From assembly GCA_023267775.1 (NCBI GenBank), contig JAHFMQ010000048.1:1-5176 (forward strand): a DNA stretch of 5,176 nt. The letters are read 5' to 3'. The translations under genes were made by a program, and so were the position numbers. Below the pieces are notes generated by a model. It worked only from the letters and a program-made list of their open reading frames with translations, was not told the DNA's origin and did no database searches. The DNA is from Candidatus Kaiserbacteria bacterium. GTDB lineage: Bacteria > Patescibacteriota > Minisyncoccia > Phycocordibacterales > Phycocordibacteraceae. This document shows positions 1-5,071 of this stretch, piece by piece (within the stretch, counting starts at the first letter, position 1; every line of letters begins with the position of its first letter).

Positions 1-61
1 CTCCGGCGATGATGGCGCCACCAAGAAGGATGGCGAGTGGGATCTTAAACGACCGTTCCAT
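1..61 (-). CDS. N-terminus of a membrane-anchored or exported protein (partial)
   Basis: Only the first 20 codons are in the window. They read MERSFKIP followed by a hydrophobic run (LAILLGGAIIAG), which looks like an uncleaved N-terminal anchor or the start of a signal peptide with a short basic n-region (R3, K6). The start is fixed: an in-frame TAG sits at 71-73, four codons upstream, and no alternative start lies between. No Shine-Dalgarno is visible before it (the upstream bases read GGCTCACTCT). The gene follows an intrinsic terminator ending at 79, so it probably has its own expression signal. Short anchors of this type precede DsbA/thioredoxin-fold proteins in some small-genome bacteria, but nothing in the visible part proves that; the product is unknown. 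Confidence 0.6.
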   Translation of the reverse strand, partial: MERSFKIPLAILLGGAIIAG

Positions 62-78
62 AGAGTGAGCCTATCATT

Positions 79-111
79 AAAAAGAAAGCGCGTGGAGTGG
101 GCTCCACACGC
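79..111 (-). terminator. Intrinsic terminator after the 144-aa membrane protein gene
   Basis: A 10-bp stem (88-97 pairing with 102-111, one G-U wobble) closes a 4-base loop at 98-101. On the minus strand it is followed by TTTCTTTTT (87 to 79). It starts 10 nt after the stop codon of the membrane protein gene, as expected for a rho-independent terminator. Confidence 0.85.
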
Positions 112-121
112 TTCGATTTTC

Positions 122-556
122 TTAGGCCACGTTTCTCAGGTGGCCACGAGCGATATATTTCTTGTGATACCAGTCCACGAGCATGTTGAATCGCTGGATG
201 CTCGCATGGAACATTCTAGAGAAGGACAGAGATGCGCCAATTCCAGTTCTGAAGAATAACGTCCATATCGGAATAGTTATTGCAGTGATTACGCATCCGG
301 CAATCACGGTCACTATGGCGTAGGTAAAGTATGCGTACAATCCGACCAGCATAAATTGAGGGAGGCTGGTGGGTGTATACATCAACACCCCGACATAGTA
401 GACGAATATGGAGATGGACATCTCCATCGGAAAGCGGAAGTTTCCGCGATCTTTGCTTAGCTGCAATCCGTACAGAATTCCTGCACTGATGATAGCGGCA
501 AGCATCAGATAGAAACCCATGCGAGCGTCACCCGTAAGTGATACTAAATCCATCAT
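122..556 (-). CDS. Small multi-pass membrane protein, paralogue A (unrecognised family)
   Basis: A 144-aa protein of unknown function, predicted to sit in the cytoplasmic membrane. Hydrophobic segments lie at about residues 14-31, 47-61 and a long run at 68-102 that could be one or two passes. A loop with FPMEMSI (42-48) separates the first two. The C-terminal tail (about 115-144) is basic and probably cytoplasmic, with the stretch WYHKKYIARGHLR. The start is a double ATG (554-556 and 551-553). The Shine-Dalgarno AGGGAGG at 561-567 lies 4 nt from the first and 7 nt from the second, so the second ATG (143 aa) may be the true start. It resembles the upstream gene at 724-1164: a first helix containing G-x-x-x-M-L, then FP-x-(E/D)-(M/L)-SI, then YxVG followed by a YT/YV and a proline. 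It has its own promoter and terminator, so it is a single-gene unit. Holin-like, pilin-like or accessory transport roles are conceivable but unsupported. Confidence 0.85.
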   Translation of the reverse strand: MMDLVSLTGDARMGFYLMLAAIISAGILYGLQLSKDRGNFRFPMEMSISIFVYYVGVLMYTPTSLPQFMLVGLYAYFTYAIVTVIAGCVITAITIPIWTLFFRTGIGASLSFSRMFHASIQRFNMLVDWYHKKYIARGHLRNVA

Positions 557-579
557 AAATCCTCCCTAAAAATTGTAAG

Positions 580-609
580 CCCCGCATGTGCGGGGAGGCG
601 GAAATCGCC
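580..609 (-). promoter_or_regulatory. Tandem hairpins in the mRNA leader of membrane protein A
   Basis: The leader RNA (minus strand) holds two adjacent hairpins separated by one base. The first is GGCG-ATTTC-CGCC (609-597). The second is CCCCGCACATGCGGGG (595-580), a 6-bp G/C stem with a 4-base loop, extendable to 7 bp. The second is followed by CTTACAATTTTT and then the Shine-Dalgarno. It could stabilise the 5' end, act as a weak attenuator, or modulate translation. The base pairing is visible; the role is inference. Confidence 0.45.
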
Positions 610-624
610 AAGAACTTCTGATCT

Positions 625-660
625 GGAAAACAGTATATACTAAATTCTCAGTATGTCAAT
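625..660 (-). promoter_or_regulatory. Near-consensus sigma70-type promoter of membrane protein A
   Basis: On the minus strand the -35 is TTGACA (654-659, perfect consensus), the spacer is 16 nt, and the -10 is TATACT (632-637, 5/6). Transcription should start near 625, giving a leader of about 70 nt. The -10 lies inside the 10-bp palindrome AGTATATACT (632-641). The promoter begins about 20 nt after the preceding terminator, which isolates this gene as its own unit. The segment 631-660 matches 1219-1248, the promoter of the upstream paralogue, at 24 of 30 positions. Confidence 0.85.
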
Positions 661-680
661 TTTTTTTCAAAACCGAAATA

Positions 681-712
681 AGAAAAAGGGCTGGCGTTTT
701 TGGCGCCAGCCC
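681..712 (-). terminator. Intrinsic terminator after membrane protein B
   Basis: A perfect 9-bp stem (GGGCTGGCG at 704-712 read on the minus strand, pairing with 688-696) encloses a 7-base loop, then TTTTTCT follows. It begins 11 nt after the stop codon of the 146-aa membrane protein gene. It shares the 15-base plus-strand core AGAAAAAGGGCTGGC with the terminator at 1257-1288. Confidence 0.9.
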
Positions 713-723
713 CGAAACAAACA

Positions 724-1164
724 TTATCCTGCGATATCCTCCCGGCCTCCTTTCTCATTCCGCCGAACTATTGTTAGGTGGTTACGGCGTGCAGAATCCC
801 GTGACCTGAACTTTTGAATTGCGCCATACACGTGACACAGTCCATCGATCACGACCATGAAGGCTGTTGCCACCCCAATGAACACAACGATACCCGAAAG
901 GGTATAAATGAGGCTAGCCATCACGCTCATCGCGGGGACTGCTGATACGTAGTACACCCCTCCGACTGCATACGAGAACGAGAGCATATACAGTGGCAGC
1001 TTCTGGAGGATGGACAAGTCACATGGGAAGGCTTTTCCAGATCGGTAGTTTTGCCGGCCGAGAATTCCTCCCGTGACCGCCGCGGAAATCAGCATGATAC
1101 AGATTCCGACTAGGCGATGGCTCATGTAGAAGTAGAAATCCGTCGGGTCGATTGCGAACAACAT
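724..1164 (-). CDS. Small multi-pass membrane protein, paralogue B (unrecognised family)
   Basis: A 146-aa predicted cytoplasmic-membrane protein of unknown function. The reading frame extends upstream to an ATG at 1206, but the start at 1164 is preferred: a perfect Shine-Dalgarno AAGGAGG (1170-1176) lies 5 nt before it, while the 1206 ATG has none and would lie only a few nt from the predicted transcript start (near 1213). Hydrophobic segments lie at about residues 19-35, 55-73 and 77-106 (one long pass or two). The tail from about 117 to 146 is hydrophilic and rich in Arg/Lys (SRDSARRNHLTIVRRNEK), probably cytoplasmic. The region with FPCDLSI (46-52) and the following YAVG...VP resembles FPMEMSI and YYVG...LP in the protein encoded at 122-556, supporting distant paralogy. 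The gene forms a single-gene unit with its own promoter and terminator. No catalytic motif is visible. Confidence 0.87.
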   Translation of the reverse strand: MLFAIDPTDFYFYMSHRLVGICIMLISAAVTGGILGRQNYRSGKAFPCDLSILQKLPLYMLSFSYAVGGVYYVSAVPAMSVMASLIYTLSGIVVFIGVATAFMVVIDGLCHVYGAIQKFRSRDSARRNHLTIVRRNEKGGREDIAG

Positions 1165-1212
1165 AGTGTCCTCCTTAGGTTGTCTAGTGGAATTGCGTGA
1201 GAACATTTAACC

Positions 1213-1248
1213 TGAGGACAGTATATAGTAAATATAAATTATGTCAAT
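1213..1248 (-). promoter_or_regulatory. Near-consensus sigma70-type promoter of membrane protein B
   Basis: On the minus strand the -35 is TTGACA (1242-1247), the spacer is 16 nt and very AT-rich, and the -10 is TATACT (1220-1225). The predicted transcription start is near 1213, with a 49-nt leader ending in the AAGGAGG ribosome binding site at 1170-1176. A 10-bp palindrome, ATACCGGTAT (1247-1256), abuts the upstream edge of the -35. The promoter lies directly after the terminator of the hydrolase operon. Confidence 0.85.
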
Positions 1249-1256
1249 ACCGGTAT

Positions 1257-1288
1257 AGAAAAAGGGCTGGCACATGGTGCCAGCCCTT
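1257..1288 (-). terminator. Intrinsic terminator of the lipoprotein-hydrolase operon
   Basis: A perfect 10-bp stem (1264-1273 with 1277-1286), extendable to 12 bp with two A-T pairs, has a 3-base loop. On the minus strand it is followed by TTTTTCTA. It begins about 17 nt after the stop codon of the secreted hydrolase gene. No T-tract follows on the plus strand, so it works in the minus direction only. Confidence 0.9.
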
Positions 1289-1304
1289 CAAAACAAAAGA
1301 ACAA

Positions 1305-2558
1305 CTACAGTCCTCCCACGATGTCGAACTTATAACCGTTCGTGGTGTCACCCGTTACTGTGATACTTGCCACGGGAATAGGTGATTGGTCACCTGAGCT
1401 ACCACGCGCGGACGGAAGTGGCACAGTGTAATTCCGCACCGATGATCCAGCGAGAATTTGTATCTGTGCAGTTTCCGGTCCTGAACCACTGTAGTAATTC
1501 ACGCCGATACGGTAAGTTCCCGTCTCAAGTTTTGAACACGAAACAAAATAATGTTCCGGTCCAAAACTTGTTACATCGTCTAGATCAAGTCGTCCAGATA
1601 TGCCTTGCAGGTGCGCATAGTACACATGTGTGCTATTCGGCTCATAGGCATGCAAGTCCACATCCGGCTGTGCACCCCACGTGAGTGTTGCAGTGATAAT
1701 TCCGTCCTGCACCGTTTGCGGAGGTTGTTGCAATCCATTCATTGTGGCAATTACGTCCGGCAAAATTTTGTTTACCGAACGACTTCCAGCGGCTGTATAT
1801 TCATCAAGGAAACCGTGCCCTTTCCAGTCACTTGTTCTCGCCCCTGAAAGAATATTCGTTAGATTCCAGATGAGTGGCGGCTGTATTCCTGGAACAGTTG
1901 CGGCTCTTATTGCGGCGATTACCCCATCTTCAAATAACGTTGTATAGGGACCACTTCCAGCAACAAAACTGGCAGGATTGGCTACTGATACAACACCGAA
2001 GCTATTCGTGGTGAGTGGATCAGTACCGCTGTGTAGGGCTACGTAGGCGGCATTCACAAAGAAATTGCCTTGAGAATGACTTACCACCACAATCTTTTTC
2101 CCTTCAAGAGTTTTGGAACGGTACAGCGCAAGATGAATCGATAGATCCTGAGTCCCGACTCTCGTTGAGAAATCAAAACTGGCGGCTACTCTCAAAAACT
2201 CTTGCTGTACCGCGTCTGGCAATATGTCTCGTCCACCAAGCCATCGCCAGAACGACGTCACCACGTTATCGGCTCCTAGTTTTTGTTTGAGTGATTCATA
2301 CAGATCTCTGAGAAGCCCGTAAGACTGATTGTATGCGATTGCGAACTCAAGTCTCTTGAACTCGTCGGGGGTAAGTGTCGCTTGCAATAGTTCTTGTAAC
2401 CGATTTTTTGAACGGTCAGCTTCAGGTTCCGAATTCATAATGCCATTCCCAAAAACAATCAAAGTTTTTGTTTCCTGGCAGAATGTATCAACTGCGAGTG
2501 TCTGCGAAGCATTGAAGATTAGGAACACGCAAAACACACCAAGCAGGGTATATCGCAT
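1305..2558 (-). CDS. Secreted alpha/beta-hydrolase-like protein with C-terminal DUF2135/YfaP-like domain
   Basis: A 417-aa exported protein. A Sec signal peptide is seen at 1-22 (hydrophobic LLGVFCVFLIF, probable cleavage after QTLA). The segment KKIVVVSHSQGNFFVNAAY (about 154-172) is a beta-strand/nucleophile elbow/helix as in lipase- and esterase-like alpha/beta hydrolases. Ser162 is the likely nucleophile, in S-H-S-Q-G rather than canonical G-x-S-x-G. His248 in KGHGFLDEY is the likely catalytic His; the acid residue cannot be assigned. Residues about 286-378 (ATLTWGAQPDVDLHAYEP, then YYAHLQG, LDLDDVTSFGPEHY and GTYRIGVNYYSG) match the pattern known for DUF2135/YfaP-type beta domains, with acidic clusters that might bind metal. 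The start has a good Shine-Dalgarno (AAAGGAG) 6 nt away. It follows the lipoprotein gene by 25 nt, so the two are probably co-transcribed and act together at the cell surface. Substrate is unknown; lipid, ester or a non-enzymatic role are all possible. Confidence 0.85.
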   Translation of the reverse strand: MRYTLLGVFCVFLIFNASQTLAVDTFCQETKTLIVFGNGIMNSEPEADRSKNRLQELLQATLTPDEFKRLEFAIAYNQSYGLLRDLYESLKQKLGADNVVTSFWRWLGGRDILPDAVQQEFLRVAASFDFSTRVGTQDLSIHLALYRSKTLEGKKIVVVSHSQGNFFVNAAYVALHSGTDPLTTNSFGVVSVANPASFVAGSGPYTTLFEDGVIAAIRAATVPGIQPPLIWNLTNILSGARTSDWKGHGFLDEYTAAGSRSVNKILPDVIATMNGLQQPPQTVQDGIITATLTWGAQPDVDLHAYEPNSTHVYYAHLQGISGRLDLDDVTSFGPEHYFVSCSKLETGTYRIGVNYYSGSGPETAQIQILAGSSVRNYTVPLPSARGSSGDQSPIPVASITVTGDTTNGYKFDIVGGL

Positions 2559-2583
2559 TTACGACTCCTTTCTCTTGAGCAAT

Positions 2584-3099
2584 TTAGTTCGGAAGAGTTG
2601 AGGGATTGATATCGCAAGCAGTTACACGTTGATCATAAGGTATACCCAAGAACACCTGTCCACCAAGTTGGTCATTGTATACGAGATAAGCTTTGTTGCG
2701 CTCATCGGTGTTGAGCGTGACGGCCATCATGCCATCTTGGGCTTTCGCGTAAGCATCAACGGAACCGAACGTGTACCACAGGCACGTACTCGCTCGGTTT
2801 GATTCCTCAGCGTGCTGGATAGAGAGATCCTTGTTGTTTGCATCTACAAGGGCCTTTTCAACTACTTTCGCTGACTGGAAAAGTGCTGCACGTGTTTTGG
2901 CAGAGTTCTGATAGGTTGCCTCGATGTAGCTACGAACGTTCGGGCGCACTCCTGCACCATTCGGATCGGACGGAGCCGCTACGGGAGCATTGCTTCCCGA
3001 TGAATCTGGGCATGCCGTAAGAAGACATGTGCCTCCGATAGCGAAGATAATCACCCCAATGGTGAGTACCCATCTGAACTTTCCTGATTGATTCCTCAT
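2584..3099 (-). CDS. Predicted lipoprotein (unrecognised family)
   Basis: A 171-aa predicted lipoprotein. The frame is open to an ATG at 3147, but the start at 3099 is chosen: GGAGGG (3104-3109) lies 4 nt upstream, and it gives a normal signal peptide. The N-terminus has basic residues (R2, K7, R9), a hydrophobic core (about 10-24) and the lipobox LTAC with Cys30 as the lipidation site. A low-complexity linker rich in Ser, Ala, Pro and Gly follows (31-53). The mature domain of about 120 residues starts with a helical stretch (about 56-100) and ends with a likely beta-rich part containing AYLVYND and GGQVFLGIPYD. Cys106 and Cys162 could form a disulfide in the exported domain. I do not recognise the family. 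It is the first gene of an operon with the secreted hydrolase and may be its surface partner; that is inference from spacing only. Confidence 0.83.
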   Translation of the reverse strand: MRNQSGKFRWVLTIGVIIFAIGGTCLLTACPDSSGSNAPVAAPSDPNGAGVRPNVRSYIEATYQNSAKTRAALFQSAKVVEKALVDANNKDLSIQHAEESNRASTCLWYTFGSVDAYAKAQDGMMAVTLNTDERNKAYLVYNDQLGGQVFLGIPYDQRVTACDINPSTLPN

Positions 3100-3133
3100 G
3101 AAGCCCTCCATATGGTTAGTTTGTTGGTGATAA

Positions 3134-3162
3134 GTTGCTCTTTCCATCGTATAAAGAGCAAC
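3134..3162 (-). promoter_or_regulatory. Perfect inverted repeat in the lipoprotein leader
   Basis: GTTGCTCTTT (3162-3153 on the minus strand) and its exact complement (3143-3134) form a 10-bp stem with a 9-base loop. No T-tract follows, so it is not a terminator. If transcription starts near 3167, this hairpin lies at the very 5' end of the mRNA and could protect it from decay. Alternatively it is a protein-binding operator; TATACG within it could also serve as a -10. Confidence 0.45.
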
Positions 3163-3166
3163 GACC

Positions 3167-3202
3167 TGTTAGCAGAATACATGAAATACGTTGAAAATAC
3201 AA
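3167..3202 (-). promoter_or_regulatory. Possible promoter of the lipoprotein-hydrolase operon
   Basis: On the minus strand TTGTAT (3197-3202, 3/6 of the -35 consensus), a 17-nt spacer and TATTCT (3174-3179, 4/6 of the -10 consensus) give a start near 3167. The match is weak; it was chosen because of correct spacing and its place in the only intergenic gap before the operon. Read-through from the hisS operon is the alternative. Confidence 0.3.
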
Positions 3203-3218
3203 TGTAAATTGTGGGTAG

Positions 3219-3800
3219 TCACAACTGCAACGCATGGGTCATCGCAGGTGCTTCTTTGGAATCCTTGCTCCACTGAGAGGTGTTCAATTTAATATCACGA
3301 ATATCACGCAGATCTTTGTATTTGAGCAGCCCATGGGTAAGAGCATAGTCATAAAGCTCTCGCGTGATGCGAACATCCTCAATGCAATAGTCGCGAACTT
3401 TTTCTTTTTTACCCTCTTTCCACCATTCGCCAGCCTTAAGTCCGTCACCCGATTTACCTTTGCCCAGGGTCGCCTCGGCAAGCGACTGGAGGCGAATGCG
3501 TCGACCCAACACTTTCTGAACTTCGGAAAGCAGATCAAGCGATTGAATGTGCTTCAGGTCGCCAGGATAATAACGACTTAAGAGAGGAATATCGAACGCA
3601 TCGGAATTGAATCCGATAAGCATGTCAGCCCGCTCCAATATCGGCCAGAGCTTAGGAAGCTCCTCTTTAAAATATGCAGAATACTCGTTCGTTTCCGAAT
3701 CATGGATTGCGACGACAGTGAGCTCCTGCTCGGTCACATCGATACGACCGCGCACCATGGAGTCTGAAATCGATTCGATATCAAAAGTAATAGCACGCAT
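3219..3800 (-). CDS. DEDDy-type 3'-5' exonuclease / RNase H-like (YprB-type) domain protein
   Basis: A 193-aa protein with a ribonuclease H-like fold of the DEDD superfamily. Motif I is FDIES (Asp7, Glu9), motif II is GFNSDAFD (Asp70), and motif III is YCIEDV (Tyr138, Asp142), giving the Y-x-x-x-D arrangement of the DEDDy class. All four acidic metal ligands are present, so it should be an active two-metal 3'-5' exonuclease on DNA or RNA. The protein is essentially a stand-alone domain, with a short basic/polar C-terminal tail. It resembles the RNase_H_2 / YprB-like group of predicted exonucleases; the substrate cannot be told from sequence. The ATG lies 2 nt after the hisS stop codon, and no Shine-Dalgarno is visible in the end of hisS, so translation probably depends on coupling to hisS. 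The short distance from Met1 to Asp7 is normal for the fold and supports this start. No convincing terminator follows it. Confidence 0.88.
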   Translation of the reverse strand: MRAITFDIESISDSMVRGRIDVTEQELTVVAIHDSETNEYSAYFKEELPKLWPILERADMLIGFNSDAFDIPLLSRYYPGDLKHIQSLDLLSEVQKVLGRRIRLQSLAEATLGKGKSGDGLKAGEWWKEGKKEKVRDYCIEDVRITRELYDYALTHGLLKYKDLRDIRDIKLNTSQWSKDSKEAPAMTHALQL

Positions 3801-3802
3801 AG

Positions 3803-5071
3803 TTATGTGCCGGAACGAAGTCGTGCCGAAATCTCCGATACAGGCAGCAAAACCTCCTCACCGGTGGCAAGGATTTTCATGCGAACCGTTTTGCTCTCCA
3901 CTTCGCTTGAGCCATAGGCGACGAAATAGGGAATACCGCGCTTCACTGCGTCTTTAATCTGATCGCCAAGGGAACGATCGGTGAGATTCACGAAGACGCG
4001 ACTACCTTCGCTACGGAGTGTCTCAGCAATGGCTTGTGCGGCAGAAATGTCGTCAGACTTTGGCGTGCCGATGTAGAGCTGGGGTTTCGCACCGCCTCCA
4101 GTCTGCGCGAGCAAATGCGTATCGAGAAAGTCTGCGAGCGTGACGTCGCCGAGCGCGAAGCCGACCGCAGGAATCGGGTCGCCGCCAAAAAGCGCCACGA
4201 GGCCGTCGTAGCGTCCGCCGCCAAAAAGTGTGCGAGGGTTTTCAGGATTGGTGTCGTACACCTCGAAGACCATGCCGGTGTAGTAGTCGAATCCGCGGGT
4301 GATACCGGAATCAAAGACCACATTACTCACGCCGCGCGAAGTAAGCGTATCAATGCGGTCAAGCAATTGGCGCATTAGAGCGGCAACCTCCGGAACTTTG
4401 TTGTCTGCAATGATTGCAAGAGGATCTTTCGCTGAGATTGTCTCGGACGCTGCCTTAAACGCTTCCGGCGTCATTTTGGATTTCTTATCGAGAAGACGAA
4501 GGTATTGGCGGACGCTGTCACCTTTTAATCCTGCGGCTTTGCACGCGGCGTTTAGAAGCGGTCGGGAATTCATGCGAATGACGAAAGTATTGTCAGCTGC
4601 GCCGAATGCTTTCAGTATGGTCGAAGCGAGCTGTACGACCTCGATATCTGCTTCGCCCTCGGGAAGCCCGATGAGATCGATGTCTGCCTGATAAAACTCG
4701 CGCAGGCGGCCTTTCTGTGGCCGCTCGTAGCGGAAACGATTGCCGATAGAAAACCAACGGAGCGGAAATGCGAGCTCGCGACGCTTGCCAGCGACCATGC
4801 GTGCGAGCGTAGGAGTCATTTCTGGTCGGAGAGTAACTCGCCGGTCGCCACGGTCTGTAAATGTGTAGGTCTGTTCATCGACGATTTCTTCGGACGTTTT
4901 CGCTTCGTAGAGTTCGGATCGTTCGAGCGGGGAGGCGTTGTATTCTTCGTAGCCCCACAACTGAAGCGTCGTGCGTATCCGCGCGAACATCGTGTCCATC
5001 CGTGCCCAATCGGCAGGATAGAAATCACGAACACCTTTATAGGGATCTGTGGAAGAAAGAGGTTCGGACAT
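3803..5071 (-). CDS. hisS: Histidine--tRNA ligase (histidyl-tRNA synthetase)
   Basis: A complete 422-aa class II aminoacyl-tRNA synthetase that charges tRNA-His with histidine using ATP in the cytoplasm; the length is typical for bacterial HisRS. The N-terminal YKGVRDFYP (11-19) is the family's entry motif. Motif 1 lies around 39-60, and TLRPEMTPTLARMV (80-93) is the conserved strand after it. Motif 2 is NRFRYERPQKGRLREFYQAD (111-130). The histidine-specific signature RGFDYYTGMVFEVY is at 259-272 with Arg259. Motif 3 is FGGGRYDGL plus PAVGFALGDV (283-310). The C-terminal anticodon-binding domain covers about 330-415. The start is fixed because the next Met (25) would remove the YKGVRDFYP motif. 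No Shine-Dalgarno precedes it. It is the second visible gene of a tight cluster, 31 nt after the stop of the upstream gene and 2 nt before the exonuclease gene. Confidence 0.98.
   Translation of the reverse strand: MSEPLSSTDPYKGVRDFYPADWARMDTMFARIRTTLQLWGYEEYNASPLERSELYEAKTSEEIVDEQTYTFTDRGDRRVTLRPEMTPTLARMVAGKRRELAFPLRWFSIGNRFRYERPQKGRLREFYQADIDLIGLPEGEADIEVVQLASTILKAFGAADNTFVIRMNSRPLLNAACKAAGLKGDSVRQYLRLLDKKSKMTPEAFKAASETISAKDPLAIIADNKVPEVAALMRQLLDRIDTLTSRGVSNVVFDSGITRGFDYYTGMVFEVYDTNPENPRTLFGGGRYDGLVALFGGDPIPAVGFALGDVTLADFLDTHLLAQTGGGAKPQLYIGTPKSDDISAAQAIAETLRSEGSRVFVNLTDRSLGDQIKDAVKRGIPYFVAYGSSEVESKTVRMKILATGEEVLLPVSEISARLRSGT

Noticed and set aside
1165..1206. Upstream extension of membrane protein B to the ATG at 1206
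   Set aside because: It has no ribosome binding site, lies only a few nt from the predicted transcript start, and would place AAGGAGG inside the coding region directly before a better ATG.
1177..1213. Pairing of AGGTT and AACCT in the leader of membrane protein B
   Set aside because: The stem is 5 bp with a loop of more than 20 nt, which is expected by chance.
3100..3147. Upstream extension of the lipoprotein to the ATG at 3147
   Set aside because: It would add a polar 16-residue stretch before the signal peptide, cross the inverted repeat, and ignore the strong GGAGGG at 3104-3109.
3209..3224. Weak hairpin at the end of the exonuclease gene as a terminator
   Set aside because: The stem is only 5 bp and mostly A/T-weak, overlaps the stop codon, and lacks a clean T-tract.
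3284..3538. Minus-strand open frame inside the exonuclease gene
   Set aside because: It is an overlapping frame of a gene with intact catalytic motifs, with no ribosome binding site or recognisable protein character.
4034..4691. Plus-strand open frames opposite hisS
   Set aside because: They are antisense shadows of conserved hisS sequence; the same holds for the plus-strand frames opposite the hydrolase at 1382-2601.
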